Shown: positions 27,691 to 36,545, numbered from the stretch's first letter. The stretch: 64,000 bases of DNA from Ga0077536 sp943370145 (GCA_943370145.1 CALRPY020000003.1:1-64000); one strand, 5' to 3'. Numbers and translations are program-made. The notes: generated by a model not told the origin, from the letters alone.

Positions 27691-27701
27691 GGCGGCGGCC
27701 C

Positions 27702-28451
27702 TCAGAACGGGAACATGGCGCTGACGAAGAAGCGCGCGAGCCAGCCGATCTTCCCGGCATCGGCCTCCGCGCCGTCGCCGGCGTAGATGATCGTCGCGTC
27801 GGCGACCTTGGTGGACGGCACGGTGTTGTTCGCCGCGACGTCGATCGGGCGCACGATGCCCGAAATCTTCACGTACTCGTTGCCGGAGTTCAGGTTCAGG
27901 CGCTTCTCGCCGCGCACCAGCAGATTGCCGTTCGGCAGCACGTCGGCGACGGTCACCGAGATGTCGCCGGTCAGGCTGTTGCGCTGGGCGGTCGCGGCGT
28001 CGCCGCTGAAGTCGTTCTCGGACTCCAGGGTGGTCGCGAACGTGTTGTTCTCGGTGGCGGCGAGCGGCAGCGCGCCCGGGAGGGCGAACAGCGGATTCGT
28101 GCCCAGCACCGTCGGATTGACGACGGCGGTGCTCTGCGACTTGCTGATCTCGTTGCTCTGCGATTTCGACGCGTTCGTCGACTCGGTGAGGCGGATGGTC
28201 AGGATGTCGCCGATGCGGCGCGCGCGGCTGTCCTCGAACAGCACGATGTCGTAACCGGCCTGGTAGATTGAGCCGGTCGCCGCCTGGCGGGCCTGCGGCA
28301 CCTCGAGCGGCGCCGGGAACGACGCAGCGAAGGACGGATCGCGCTTCGGCGTCGAGTTGCAGCCGGTCAACGCGCTGACGGCCAGCCACAGCAGCGTCAA
28401 AACGATGACGCGGCGGCGGCCGGCGATGCTGGATTCGAGCGTACTCTTCAT
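27702..28451 (-). CDS. flgH: Flagellar L-ring lipoprotein FlgH
   Basis: 249 aa. The signal ends with lipobox LTGC, acylated Cys31. The L-ring region contains LFEDSRARRIGDILTIRLTE, VLPNGNLLVRGEKRLNLN and YVKISGIVRPIDV, and it ends WLARFFVSAMFPF. FlgH makes the outer-membrane ring, which shows that the cell is Gram-negative. It lies 41 nt after flgG in the flgB operon. Confidence 0.97.
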   Translation of the reverse strand: MKSTLESSIAGRRRVIVLTLLWLAVSALTGCNSTPKRDPSFAASFPAPLEVPQARQAATGSIYQAGYDIVLFEDSRARRIGDILTIRLTESTNASKSQSNEISKSQSTAVVNPTVLGTNPLFALPGALPLAATENNTFATTLESENDFSGDAATAQRNSLTGDISVTVADVLPNGNLLVRGEKRLNLNSGNEYVKISGIVRPIDVAANNTVPSTKVADATIIYAGDGAEADAGKIGWLARFFVSAMFPF

Positions 28452-28492
28452 GGTCTGCGCGCCTCCTCGTGCGCAGGCCCCGACCGTCAGCC

Positions 28493-29278
28493 TCAGAGTG
28501 TCTGCGACACGAACTGGAGCATTTCGTCGACGGTCTGGATGGCCTTCGAGTTCATTTCATACGCGCGCTGGGTCTCGATCATGTTCACCAACTCCTCGAC
28601 CACGTTGACATTCGAGCCTTCGAGGCTGCCCTGGCGGATTTCCCCGAGCCCGTTCAGGCCCGGCGTTCCCTGCTGCGGGGCGCCGCTCGACACCGTCTCC
28701 TTGTAGAGGTTCTGGCCGATGGCCTGCAGCCCCTGCGGGTTGATGAAGTCGGTCAACTGCACCGAGCCGATCTGGGTCGGCTGCGCGCTACCGGCAACGA
28801 GTGCAGATACCGTGCCATCCACGCCGATCGTGACGCTGAGCGTCTCGGCGGGGATGGTGATCGCCGGGTCGAGCTGGTAGCCGGACGAAGTCACGAGCTG
28901 GCCCTGCGAGTTCATCGAGAACGCGCCGTCGCGGGTGTAGGCGGTCGACCCGTCCGGCATCAGCACCTGGAAGAAGCCGCGGCCCTCGATCGCCATGTCG
29001 AGCGAGCTGTCGGTCTGCGTCATCGAACCCTGGGTGAAAATCTTGGCGGTCGACACCATGCGCACGCCGTTGCCGAGCAGCAGGCCGGACGGCAGCTCGG
29101 TGTTCTGGGTCGACGACGCGCCGGGCTGGTTGACCGTGTCGTACAGCAGGTCCTCGAAGGACGCGCGGCCCTTCTTGAAGCCGTTCGTGCTGACGTTGGC
29201 CAGGTTGTTGGCCGTGACCGCCATGCGGGTCTGCTGCGCGTCGAGACCACTGCGGGCGATGTACAGAGCTGATGCCAT
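28493..29278 (-). CDS. flgG: Flagellar distal rod protein FlgG
   Basis: 261 aa, the usual length. The N-terminal motif (SALYIARSGLDAQQTRMAVT, then NNLANVSTNGFKKGR), the central GRGFFQVLMPDGSTAYTRDG, and the C-terminus EELVNMIETQRAYEMNSKAI are diagnostic. FlgG builds the distal rod that crosses the P and L rings. It follows flgF by 30 nt. Confidence 0.97.
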   Translation of the reverse strand: MASALYIARSGLDAQQTRMAVTANNLANVSTNGFKKGRASFEDLLYDTVNQPGASSTQNTELPSGLLLGNGVRMVSTAKIFTQGSMTQTDSSLDMAIEGRGFFQVLMPDGSTAYTRDGAFSMNSQGQLVTSSGYQLDPAITIPAETLSVTIGVDGTVSALVAGSAQPTQIGSVQLTDFINPQGLQAIGQNLYKETVSSGAPQQGTPGLNGLGEIRQGSLEGSNVNVVEELVNMIETQRAYEMNSKAIQTVDEMLQFVSQTL

Positions 29279-29308
29279 GACTTCTATCCAGTCGTGTCGT
29301 TGGTTGCG

Positions 29309-30049
29309 TTACAGGCGGAGCACGCGGGCGCCTTCGGCGTCCATCGTCTGCGCGGTATCCATGGCCTTGACCGCCATCTCGTACTGGCGGGCGTTCTCGA
29401 TCATCGACACCATCGCCGAGATCGGGTTGACGTTGCTGCGTTCGAGCGCGCCCTGCGTCACCGACACGCTCGCGTCGAGCGGCGCGGGGCTGCCGTCCTT
29501 CATGCGGAACAGGCCGTCCGGGCCCTTCACGACATCCGCCGCCGCCAGCGGCCGCACGAGCCGCAGGCGGTCGACCTGCGCCAGCGTGTTCGCTTCCTGG
29601 CCGACCGGGCGGGTCGTGATGGTGCCGTCGGCGCCGATCACGAGGGCCTGCGACGGCGGCAAGGCGATCGGGCCGCCGTTGCCGAGCACCGGCAAGCCGT
29701 CGCGGGTCAGCAGCTGGCCGGTCGCGGTCAGCTGCAGTTCGCCGGCCCGGGTGTAGGCTTCAGAACCGTCCGGCGCCTGCACGGCGAGAAAACCCTCGCC
29801 GTTGATTGCGACGTCGAGATCGTTGCCCGTGTGCTCGATGGTGCCGGTCGCGAAGTCGACGCCCGGCCGCTCGGCGAGCGCGAACACGCGCGACGGCTGG
29901 CCTTCCCCGAACAGCGGCATCGCGCGGTAGGCATCGAAGTCGGCCTTGAAACCGCTGGTGCTCGCGTTGGCGAGATTGTTCGCCGCGATCGCCTGCCCGT
30001 TCATCGTCTGGCGGGCGGCGCTCATCGCGAGGTAGATCATGCGGTCCAC
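29309..30049 (-). CDS. flgF: Flagellar proximal rod protein FlgF
   Basis: 246 aa. It begins with the conserved MDRMIYLAMSAARQTM using a GTG codon at 30049; the ATG at 30040 would remove three conserved residues. NNLANASTSGFKADFDAYRA and VAINGEGFLAVQAPDGSEAY identify the rod/hook family, and SMIENARQYEMAVKAMD the C-terminal helix. It lies 27 nt after flgE. Confidence 0.96.
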   Translation of the reverse strand: MDRMIYLAMSAARQTMNGQAIAANNLANASTSGFKADFDAYRAMPLFGEGQPSRVFALAERPGVDFATGTIEHTGNDLDVAINGEGFLAVQAPDGSEAYTRAGELQLTATGQLLTRDGLPVLGNGGPIALPPSQALVIGADGTITTRPVGQEANTLAQVDRLRLVRPLAAADVVKGPDGLFRMKDGSPAPLDASVSVTQGALERSNVNPISAMVSMIENARQYEMAVKAMDTAQTMDAEGARVLRL

Positions 30050-30076
30050 GGTGTCGGCTCCGGTGTCTTAACGCGT

Positions 30077-31288
30077 TCAGCGGATGTTGATGATCGCCTG
30101 CGTCGTCGCATCGGCGGTCTGGATCACTTCGGTGTTCGCCTGGAAGTTGCGCTGCGCGACGATGAGCTTCACGAGCTGCTCGGACAGATCCACGTTGGAT
30201 TCCTCGAGTGCGCCGGACTTTATCTGTCCGGTGTTGGCGCTGCCGGGCGCGCCGATCAGCGGCGCACCGGCTTCGAAGGTTTCCGCCCAGTTGTTGGCGC
30301 CGAGACTGCGCAGCCCCTGGGGATTGGCGAAATTCGCGAGCGCGACCTGTCCCTGCACCTCGGACTTGCCGTTGGTGTACCGCGCGAACACCAGGCCGTT
30401 GGCGTCGATGTCGACACCGACCAGGCGGCCCGTCGTGTAGCCGTCCTGCACGGCGCGATTGATGCCGAAGGGCGCGCCGAACTGCGTCGTCTGGGACACG
30501 TCGAGCGTCACGTTCATCGCCGCGCCGCCACCCGACGGGGTGAACGCCGGCAGGGTCAGTTCGCCGTTCGCGGGGGTGGTCAGCGCCCCGGCCGAGCTGA
30601 ACGCGAGCGGCTGCGCGGCGCCGACCGCCGTGCCGTCGACCGAAGTGTGCATGTTCCAGGCATTCGCGCCGGTCTTCACGAAGTAGAACTGCATCAGGTG
30701 GCTGCCGCCCAGCGAGTCGAACACCGTGACGGCCGACGTGCTGTTGAAGGTCGCGCTGTCGGTCGCGTCGAAGGGCGTGACGAGCGGGACCGTCTGCTGC
30801 GAGTCGAGGTTGGCCCCCAGTGCGACATTCGACGTGGCGTTCGGCGCGCTGTTCGCGGTCGTCACCTGCAGCGTGCCGAGCGCGCTGTTGATGTTGCCGA
30901 GCGAGTCCGTGCCGAAGGCCTTCAGGCGCTGGTTGCCCGAGTTGACGATGAAGCCTTCGCGGTCGAGGCCGAAGGCGCCGTCACGCGAAAACACCTGGGC
31001 GCCATCCTGGTCGACGATGAAGAAGCCCTGCCCGTTGATCGCGAGATCGAGCGGATTGTCGGTGAAGGCGAGATTGCCCTGGCTGAACTGCTGCGCGACG
31101 CGCGAGACGTTCACGCCCTGCCCGGTGCCGTTGCCGGCGGTCGCGGTGTTGACCGCGGCGAAGACATCGGAGAATTCGGCGCGCGAGCCCTTGAAGCCCG
31201 ACGTGTTGACGTTCGCGATGTTGTTGCCGATGACGTTGAGGTCGGCGGTGGCGGCGCGGAGGCCGCTGATCGCGGTGCGGAATGTCAT
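30077..31288 (-). CDS. flgE: Flagellar hook protein FlgE
   Basis: 403 aa. The N-terminus TFRTAISGLRAATADLNVIG with NIANVNTSGFKGSRAEF is canonical, followed by NPLDLAINGQGFFIVDQDGA, the D1/D2 region with VTVFDSLGGSHLMQFYFVKT, and the C-terminal VDLSEQLVKLIVAQRNFQAN. FlgE polymerises into the curved hook. The long plus-strand open frame across this gene and flgF is a shadow. Confidence 0.97.
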   Translation of the reverse strand: MTFRTAISGLRAATADLNVIGNNIANVNTSGFKGSRAEFSDVFAAVNTATAGNGTGQGVNVSRVAQQFSQGNLAFTDNPLDLAINGQGFFIVDQDGAQVFSRDGAFGLDREGFIVNSGNQRLKAFGTDSLGNINSALGTLQVTTANSAPNATSNVALGANLDSQQTVPLVTPFDATDSATFNSTSAVTVFDSLGGSHLMQFYFVKTGANAWNMHTSVDGTAVGAAQPLAFSSAGALTTPANGELTLPAFTPSGGGAAMNVTLDVSQTTQFGAPFGINRAVQDGYTTGRLVGVDIDANGLVFARYTNGKSEVQGQVALANFANPQGLRSLGANNWAETFEAGAPLIGAPGSANTGQIKSGALEESNVDLSEQLVKLIVAQRNFQANTEVIQTADATTQAIINIR

Positions 31289-31320
31289 GGTTCGTTACTC
31301 CCGGTTGGCTGCTGCGTGCG

Positions 31321-32001
31321 TCACATCACGCGACGGATTGCGTCCAGATTCATGGCGCCGTGTTCGGCGACGTTCAGTACGGGCGGCTGCCCGTTGCGCG
31401 GCAGGGACACGCTTTCGACGGCCGCCCGCACCAGCGTGGTCGCGGCCTGCATGTCACCGTTGACCAGCGCACCGGCCTTCAGCGTGTAGTTGCCGGCCGG
31501 CAGGCGCCGGCCCTGCGCGTCGAGGCCGTCCCAGCCCATGTCGTGCGTGCCGGCGCCGGTGGGGCCGATGTTCAGTGAACGCACCGTCTGGCCGGCGGCG
31601 TCCTGGATGTCGACGCGCACGCCGCCGGCGGCGACCGGCAGCTCGAAGGCAAACGGCGCGTTGCCGCTGGCGCCGAGCTTGAGCTTCGCGCTCTCGATCT
31701 CGACCTGGCGGCCGACCATCGTCGAGGCCTGCAGCGCCTGGTTCGACTGCAGCGAGGTTGCCAGCGACGCGAAGGACTTCTGCAGTTCGCCGATGCCGCT
31801 GACGGTGCCGAACTGCGCCATCTGGCTCAGGAACTCCCCGCTCTGCATGGGGCTCGTCGGGTCCTGGTTCTTCAGCTGCGTCATCATCAGTTCGAGGAAC
31901 GCGTCCTGGCCCAGCGACTTGTCCGCCTTCTTGTCCTGCTGCAGGCGGCTGCTGCTCAGGGCCTCGAGGCCGGCCGGCAGGCCGGTGATTGGATTGGCCA
32001 T
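31321..32001 (-). CDS. flgD: Flagellar hook cap protein FlgD
   Basis: 226 aa. The N-terminal conserved block QDAFLELMMTQLKNQDPTSP with QSGEFLSQMAQFGTVSGI is typical, followed by FlgD Ig-like and Tudor-like domains (VRVDIQDAAGQTVRSLNIGP, WDGLDAQGRRLPAGNYTLKA). It guides hook assembly and is then replaced by FlgK. Confidence 0.96.
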   Translation of the reverse strand: MANPITGLPAGLEALSSSRLQQDKKADKSLGQDAFLELMMTQLKNQDPTSPMQSGEFLSQMAQFGTVSGIGELQKSFASLATSLQSNQALQASTMVGRQVEIESAKLKLGASGNAPFAFELPVAAGGVRVDIQDAAGQTVRSLNIGPTGAGTHDMGWDGLDAQGRRLPAGNYTLKAGALVNGDMQAATTLVRAAVESVSLPRNGQPPVLNVAEHGAMNLDAIRRVM

Positions 32002-32013
32002 GTGTTCGACTCC

Positions 32014-32448
32014 TTACTGCTGACCCAGCGCAAGCGTGCGCGTGAGCATCTGTTTCGACGCTTCCATGATCTCGACATTCGTCTGGTAGCTGCGCGAGGC
32101 GGAAATCATGTTCGCCATCTCCTCGACCACGTTCACGTTCGGCATGAACACGTAGCCGGCCTCGTCGGCGAGCGGGTGACCCGGCTGGTAGTCGCGTCGC
32201 AGCGGCGCCTGGCTCTCGATGATGCCGCCGACCTCGACGCCGACCCCGGCCGCATCCTCGAACTCGGTGCCGAAGTCCGCGCTTTCGTCGAGCGCGGTCA
32301 TGAACACCGGATGCCGTGCCCGGTAGGTCGACTCGATGCTGCTCGACGCGCTGTTCGCATTCGCCATGTTGCTGGCGGTGGTGTTGAGCCGGATGCTCTG
32401 CGCGGCGAGCGCGGAGCCGGCAACATTCATCACGTTGAAGAGCGACAC
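32014..32448 (-). CDS. flgC: Flagellar proximal rod protein FlgC
   Basis: 144 aa. It starts with the conserved SLFNVMNVAGSALAAQSIRL from a GTG at 32448, 2 nt after flgB; an internal ATG six codons on would remove conserved residues. NTTASNMANANSASSSIEST and VEEMANMISASRSYQTNVEI are the family's N- and C-terminal helices. Confidence 0.96.
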   Translation of the reverse strand: MSLFNVMNVAGSALAAQSIRLNTTASNMANANSASSSIESTYRARHPVFMTALDESADFGTEFEDAAGVGVEVGGIIESQAPLRRDYQPGHPLADEAGYVFMPNVNVVEEMANMISASRSYQTNVEIMEASKQMLTRTLALGQQ

Positions 32449-32450
32449 GA

Positions 32451-32846
32451 TCAGTCTCCCCGGAAGGCCTTGATGAGGCCGCTGAACTTGCTGTCAAGGA
32501 AGCGCATCGTCGCCTGGTAACGCATCGCGTTGTCGGCGAAGCGGGCCCGCTCGGCCTGGACGTCGACCGTGTTCTGGTCCAGCGACGCCTGGGTTGGCGT
32601 GCGATACATCAACTCGGCGCCACCGACGCCATCGCCCAGCGCGAAATGCCGGCCGCTCGTGCGCGACAGGTCGAAGGCGTCGCCAGTGCCGAGGGCATTT
32701 TCGAGGGCGGCGCGGAAATCGAGGTCACGCGCCTGGTAGTTCGGGGTGTCGGCGTTCGCGAGATTGGCCGCGAGCACTTCCGCACGCTGCGAGCGGAGCA
32801 TCGCTGCCTGCGGGTGGATGCCGAGATGGCGGTCTAGATCGATCAT
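32451..32846 (-). CDS. flgB: Flagellar proximal rod protein FlgB
   Basis: 131 aa. The start MIDLDRHLGIHPQAAM at 32846 is preferred: a longer frame to 32900 would begin inside the sigma-54 promoter. LRSQRAEVLAANLANADTPN with YQARDLDF is diagnostic, and the C-terminus carries FADNAMRYQATMRFLDSKFS. First gene of flgBCDEFGHI. Confidence 0.96.
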   Translation of the reverse strand: MIDLDRHLGIHPQAAMLRSQRAEVLAANLANADTPNYQARDLDFRAALENALGTGDAFDLSRTSGRHFALGDGVGGAELMYRTPTQASLDQNTVDVQAERARFADNAMRYQATMRFLDSKFSGLIKAFRGD

Positions 32847-32882
32847 CGTGAATGCGCCTGGCTGTGGACTGACATCCCACAT

Positions 32883-32900
32883 AAGCGAATCACGTGCCAA
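32883..32900 (-). promoter_or_regulatory. Sigma-54 promoter of the flgB operon
   Basis: Minus-strand TTGGCACGTGATTCGCTT (32900 to 32883) carries TGGCACG at -24 and CGC at -12 with the exact GG-N10-GC spacing. The start point would be near 32873, leaving a ~27-nt leader before the flgB ATG. Confidence 0.88.
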
Positions 32901-32960
32901 TTCCTGCGAGAGCGCTCAAGCTATTGATTCAAAAAGCGCAAAGCCACCTGGAAATGGTCA

Positions 32961-33044
32961 GGCGGCAAGCCGGGGCCCGGCAGGCGGCAAGCCCTGCGGG
33001 GGCCTGGATGGCAAGGGTTTGCCGCTTGTCGCCGGCTTGCCGCC
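32961..33044. repeat. Nested GGCAAG inverted repeats between flgB and cheV
   Basis: GGCGGCAAGCCGG (32961-32973) pairs perfectly with CCGGCTTGCCGCC (33032-33044). Between them are a second GGCGGCAAGCC and GGCAAGGGTTTGCCGC at 33010-33025, the reverse complement of GCGGCAAACCCTTGCC in the flgI-flgJ gap. The block lies 60-145 nt upstream of the flgB sigma-54 promoter, where enhancer sites for a sigma-54 activator would be expected. Confidence 0.6.
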
Positions 33045-33138
33045 GGGGTCGAAAGGCGCGGCCGGCTGGGAACACGCGCGGGACGGGAAGAGGAACGCGT
33101 CAGGGTCGCCGGGCGCATCGGAGGCCCGGCCGGGGAAC

Positions 33139-34074
33139 TCAGGCCGGCAGGTCGAGCCCGCCGTTGACGATGGAGATGACGAGCGCCGCGAGTTCATCGG
33201 GGTCGAACTTCGGCACCAGCTTGTCAGCGCCCACCGTGCCCGCCATCGACTGGTTGAAGCTGCCGCTCAGCGAGGTGTGCAGGCACACGTAGAGGCCTTT
33301 CAGCGCCGGGTCGGCCTTCATGGTCTTGGTCAGCGTGTAGCCGTCCATCTCCGGCATCTCGATGTCGGACAGCAGCATCGCGAAGCGCCCGGTAATCGGC
33401 CCTTCCGCGGCATGGGCCCGCAGGGCTTCGAGTGCGGCCTTGCCGTTCTCGGCAATCTCGTACTCGACGCCCAGCTGGTCCATCACGCGGGCCATCTGCT
33501 TGCGGGCGATCGCGGAATCGTCGGCGATGAACACCCGCCGCGGCAGCGCGCAATCCACCGGGTTGCGCGCCAGCAGGTCCGCCGCCACCTCGGTGCGCAA
33601 GCCGACGATTTCCGACAGCACGCGTTCGACGTCGAGGATTTCGACCAGCTGGTTCTCGAGCGTGGTCACCGCGGTCAGGTAATTCCCGTGGCCGATTCCC
33701 GGCGGCGGCGGTTTGACGTCGTCCCAGCGCAGGTTGACGATGCGTTCGACCTTTTGCACGAGATAGCCCTGCACGTGGCCGCTGTATTCGGTGACGATCA
33801 CGAACTCGTCGGCACTGCCCTCGCTGGCGCCATGCCCCAGCACGGCGGCGAGGTCGATGATCGTGATCGTCTGGCCCCGGGCGTGCATGACGCCCCGCAC
33901 GTGAGGGTGTGCATGGGGAACGGAGCGCAGGGGCGGACACTTCAGCACCTCGCGCACCTTGAATACGTTGATGCCAAATAATTGACGGTTCGAAAACCTG
34001 AACAGCAGCAGTTCGAGCCGGTTTCGGCCCGCAAGCCGCGTCAAACGGTCAACTCGCTCCATTACGCTGGACAT
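33139..34074 (-). CDS. cheV: Chemotaxis scaffold/response protein CheV
   Basis: 311 aa. The N-terminal CheW-like domain (LLFRFSNRQLFGINVFKVRE, GVMHARGQTITIIDLAAVLG) is followed by a receiver domain with FIADDSAIARKQM, the phospho-acceptor in LLSDIEMPEMDGYTL, and KLVPKF. It couples receptors to CheA and can be phosphorylated. The start at 34074 (MSSVMERVDRL) begins at conserved sequence; longer frames run toward flgA. Divergent from flgA. The cheR gene that often follows cheV in Pseudomonas is not here. Confidence 0.93.
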   Translation of the reverse strand: MSSVMERVDRLTRLAGRNRLELLLFRFSNRQLFGINVFKVREVLKCPPLRSVPHAHPHVRGVMHARGQTITIIDLAAVLGHGASEGSADEFVIVTEYSGHVQGYLVQKVERIVNLRWDDVKPPPPGIGHGNYLTAVTTLENQLVEILDVERVLSEIVGLRTEVAADLLARNPVDCALPRRVFIADDSAIARKQMARVMDQLGVEYEIAENGKAALEALRAHAAEGPITGRFAMLLSDIEMPEMDGYTLTKTMKADPALKGLYVCLHTSLSGSFNQSMAGTVGADKLVPKFDPDELAALVISIVNGGLDLPA

Positions 34075-34173
34075 TGCGCGCTCCGCACAGGGAATTTTCC
34101 TGAGTTGGGTAGCGTCCGGCGGCATACCGGACTTGAAGGCACTCAAGGGCATGAGCCTTGCATAAATTTTGAC

Positions 34174-34905
34174 ATGCAAAATCACCGCCCAACCTGTGTC
34201 CTCATCGCCCTGCTCGCGGCCGGCCACGCCGTGCCTGCGGCCGCGGCCCCGGCCCATCCGCTCGATGACATCCGTGAGACGGCGCGCGCCTACCTGGCCA
34301 ACGAGGCAGCGAACGGCGAAAACAGGCTCGAAGTGGAAGTCGGTCGCCTCGACCCCCGCCTGCGCCTCAATCAGTGCGAAGTGCCCCTGGCGGCCTACCT
34401 CGCCCCCGGCGCACGCACCAGCGGCCATACGTCGGTGGGAGTCCGCTGCGAGGGCGCCACGCCTTGGACCCTGTTCGTCCCGGCAATCGTGCGACATGAA
34501 TATGGTGTCGTGGTCGCCGCGCGACCGATCGCACGCGGCGAGATCGTCGGCGCCGATGCCATCACCACCGCCACCCGCCTGTTGCCGAGCCCACCGGCAG
34601 GCCTGATCAACGATCCGGCATCGGCCGTGGGCCGTGCCGCGGTTCGCGAGATCGCGGCGGGCGCCTTGCTGAGCTCGAACCTGATCAAATCGCCTCAAGC
34701 GATAAAGCGGGGTCAGTCCGTGACGCTATCACTGGCAAGCGGCGCCGTCGCGGTACGGGTGGCCGGCACCGCGCTGCGCGACGGGACGCTCGGCGAGCGC
34801 ATTCCGGTGCGCAACCTGAATTCGAAGCGGGTCGTCGAGGGCGTGATCCTCGACGCCGGAATCGTCGAGGTCGCCGCGGGGCGGCCGACCGCCATGAATC
34901 GCTAG
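34174..34905 (+). CDS. flgA: Flagellar P-ring assembly chaperone FlgA
   Basis: 243 aa with a signal peptide (TCVLIALLAAGHAVPAAAA). The SAF/FlgA C-terminal region contains ARPIARGEIVGADAITTATR, IAAGALLSSNLIKSPQAIKR and LNSKRVVEGVILDAGIVEV. FlgA helps FlgI assemble in the periplasm. The ATG at 34174 opens the signal peptide directly. No clear sigma-54 site precedes it. Confidence 0.93.
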   Translation: MQNHRPTCVLIALLAAGHAVPAAAAPAHPLDDIRETARAYLANEAANGENRLEVEVGRLDPRLRLNQCEVPLAAYLAPGARTSGHTSVGVRCEGATPWTLFVPAIVRHEYGVVVAARPIARGEIVGADAITTATRLLPSPPAGLINDPASAVGRAAVREIAAGALLSSNLIKSPQAIKRGQSVTLSLASGAVAVRVAGTALRDGTLGERIPVRNLNSKRVVEGVILDAGIVEVAAGRPTAMNR

Positions 34906-34955
34906 GCGGGCGGGCAAACCTTGTGCGATAACAATCACAAAGTTCCGTAACCTGC

Positions 34956-34982
34956 TAAAGCCTGGAGTTTGGTGGCCGCTAA
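34956..34982 (+). promoter_or_regulatory. FliA (sigma-28) promoter of flgM-flgN
   Basis: TAAAGCCT (34956-34963), 11 nt, GCCGCTAA (34975-34982) differs from the sigma-28 -10 consensus by one base and has exact spacing. FlgM inhibits FliA, so this is the usual autoregulatory loop. Confidence 0.88.
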
Positions 34983-35010
34983 CGGGTACGTGGAAAGAGG
35001 AGTCATTCCA

Positions 35011-35328
35011 ATGGTTTCTGAAATCAACAGTTCGTCGTCCAGCGTGGTCACCGCGCTGGACAGCCGGGTTTCGAAGATCGACAAGCCCGCGCCAACCGCC
35101 GCGCCTGGCGCAGCGGCGTCGTCGGATGTCGTGACCCTCACCGATCTCGGCGGACGCCTGCAGGCGCTGACCCAGTCGGTCGCGGACGTGCCGGTGGTCG
35201 ACAGCAAGCGGGTCGAGTTTTTCCGCCAGGCTATTGCCGACGGCACCTATCAGGTGGATGCCGCCGCGGTCGCCGACAAGCTGGCGAACTTCGAATCGAT
35301 GCTCGCGAGCGTTCCCAAGGGCGGCTGA
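35011..35328 (+). CDS. flgM: Anti-sigma-28 factor FlgM
   Basis: 105 aa. The first ~50 residues are Ser/Ala/Pro-rich and probably disordered; the C-terminal sigma-binding helices are VDSKRVEFFRQAIADGTYQV and AAAVADKLANFESMLASVPK. FlgM holds FliA inactive until it is exported through the finished hook. AGAGGAG at 34996-35002 is a good ribosome site for the ATG at 35011. flgN follows by 5 nt. Confidence 0.94.
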   Translation: MVSEINSSSSSVVTALDSRVSKIDKPAPTAAPGAAASSDVVTLTDLGGRLQALTQSVADVPVVDSKRVEFFRQAIADGTYQVDAAAVADKLANFESMLASVPKGG

Positions 35329-35333
35329 GCGCA

Positions 35334-35765
35334 ATGGATGCGGAATCGATAAGCGCCCGCAAATCGCTGCGCGCCCTGCTTGCGGACTTCGACCACGTGC
35401 TCGCGAGCGAATATGAGGCCTTGCGCACGCGCGACACCGACGGGCTCGAAAACGCCGTGGCGCGCAAACAGGAACTCGTTGGCGCCATCGCGACCGCGAG
35501 CAAGCGCTGCCCCGTGCCGCCGCCAGGCGCGCCCGGGGACCCGGTGGGCGACCCCGAGGCCAGCGCCGAGTGGGCGGAAATCCGCCAGCTGCTGGCGCGC
35601 TGCGCCCTGGCCAATCGCACCAACGGGGCCGCAGTGGACGCGAGCCGGAACTTCGTCAATTCCCTGCTCGATCTCCTGACCGGGCGTCGCCCGGGCGAGC
35701 GCCTCTACGACGCGCGTGGCCGCGTCGGCGACAGCGGCCGCCGGCGGACCTGGGAGAGCGTCTGA
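35334..35765 (+). CDS. flgN: Flagellar export chaperone FlgN
   Basis: 143 aa, helical. The N-terminus KSLRALLADFDHVLASEYEA with LRTRDTDGLENAVARKQELV is typical of FlgN chaperones, which hold FlgK and FlgL before export. The Asn-containing stretch ANRTNGAAVDASRNFVNSLL is the usual C-terminal part. Identification rests on length, helical pattern and position after flgM. Confidence 0.85.
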   Translation: MDAESISARKSLRALLADFDHVLASEYEALRTRDTDGLENAVARKQELVGAIATASKRCPVPPPGAPGDPVGDPEASAEWAEIRQLLARCALANRTNGAAVDASRNFVNSLLDLLTGRRPGERLYDARGRVGDSGRRRTWESV

Positions 35766-35786
35766 GCCTGATACGGACCAATAATC

Positions 35787-36545
35787 GTGGCTTTCGAATT
35801 TCTGCGCGGCCTCGCGCGCCCTGGGCGTACCCCTAAACCGACCGATGAGACCCCGCCACCTCCCACCGGCGTCGAGGCGGAAATCTATGTCCTGCTGAGG
35901 CGGGCCTTCACGTCACGCTGCCTGCTGACCGTCTACGCCGGCCCGGAACGAGAGGCCTACACCAGCGCGATCCTCGAAATCGTCAAGGACCAGCGCTATC
36001 TAGTGTTCGACGAACTGAGTCCGGATTCCGGGCATGCGCACATGGAGGTGGGCAGAGAGATCGAGGTTCGCACGCTGGTGGAAGGCGTCGAATTGCGCTT
36101 TCGCAGCGAGGTGCTGCAAATCGGCCGGCACGACGGTCTGCCCTTCTACAAGGTCGCCTTCCCGCGCGAAATCGCATACGCGCAGAAAAGACAGCATTTC
36201 CGGGTATACGCACCGCTGAACCAGGGCTTCGAAGTGAACCTCGTCTTCTCGGACGAGCGTGAAGCGAGCGGTGAGCTGCGCGACATCTCCGCGGGTGGGC
36301 TGTCCGTGCGCATTCACTCCGGGCACGTCAACCAGGAAGCCGATCGCAACGCACTCGTGATGTGCCGGCTGGCCATTTCGAAGGAACACAGCATCATCGC
36401 CGACGCGGAGATCCTGCACGTGCATGCGGCGCAGAAGCCGCGCGTGCCCCGCATCGGCGCCCGCTTCGTCGACCTCTCCCCGACCACCGCACGCCGCATC
36501 GAAGACTTCTGCGCGGAGCTCGAACGCCTGCGGGCGCGCGACTGA
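35787..36545 (+). CDS. ycgR: PilZ-domain flagellar brake protein (YcgR family)
   Basis: 252 aa. An N-terminal YcgR domain (~30-130) is followed by a PilZ domain with c-di-GMP binding motifs RQHFR at 135-139 and DISAGG at 166-171, both intact. With c-di-GMP bound such proteins slow or bias the motor. The start is a GTG at 35787 (AFEFLRGLARPGR). It lies 21 nt after flgN, as in Pseudomonas flgM-flgN-flgZ. Convergent with the next gene. Confidence 0.92.
   Translation: MAFEFLRGLARPGRTPKPTDETPPPPTGVEAEIYVLLRRAFTSRCLLTVYAGPEREAYTSAILEIVKDQRYLVFDELSPDSGHAHMEVGREIEVRTLVEGVELRFRSEVLQIGRHDGLPFYKVAFPREIAYAQKRQHFRVYAPLNQGFEVNLVFSDEREASGELRDISAGGLSVRIHSGHVNQEADRNALVMCRLAISKEHSIIADAEILHVHAAQKPRVPRIGARFVDLSPTTARRIEDFCAELERLRARD

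Noticed and set aside
29294..31489. A ~730-codon plus-strand open frame opposite flgF and flgE
   Set aside because: The minus-strand genes are certain, and the antisense product has no recognisable domain.
32847..32900. Longer FlgB start at 32900
   Set aside because: It would place the start codon inside the sigma-54 promoter; MIDLDRHL at 32846 matches FlgB N-termini.
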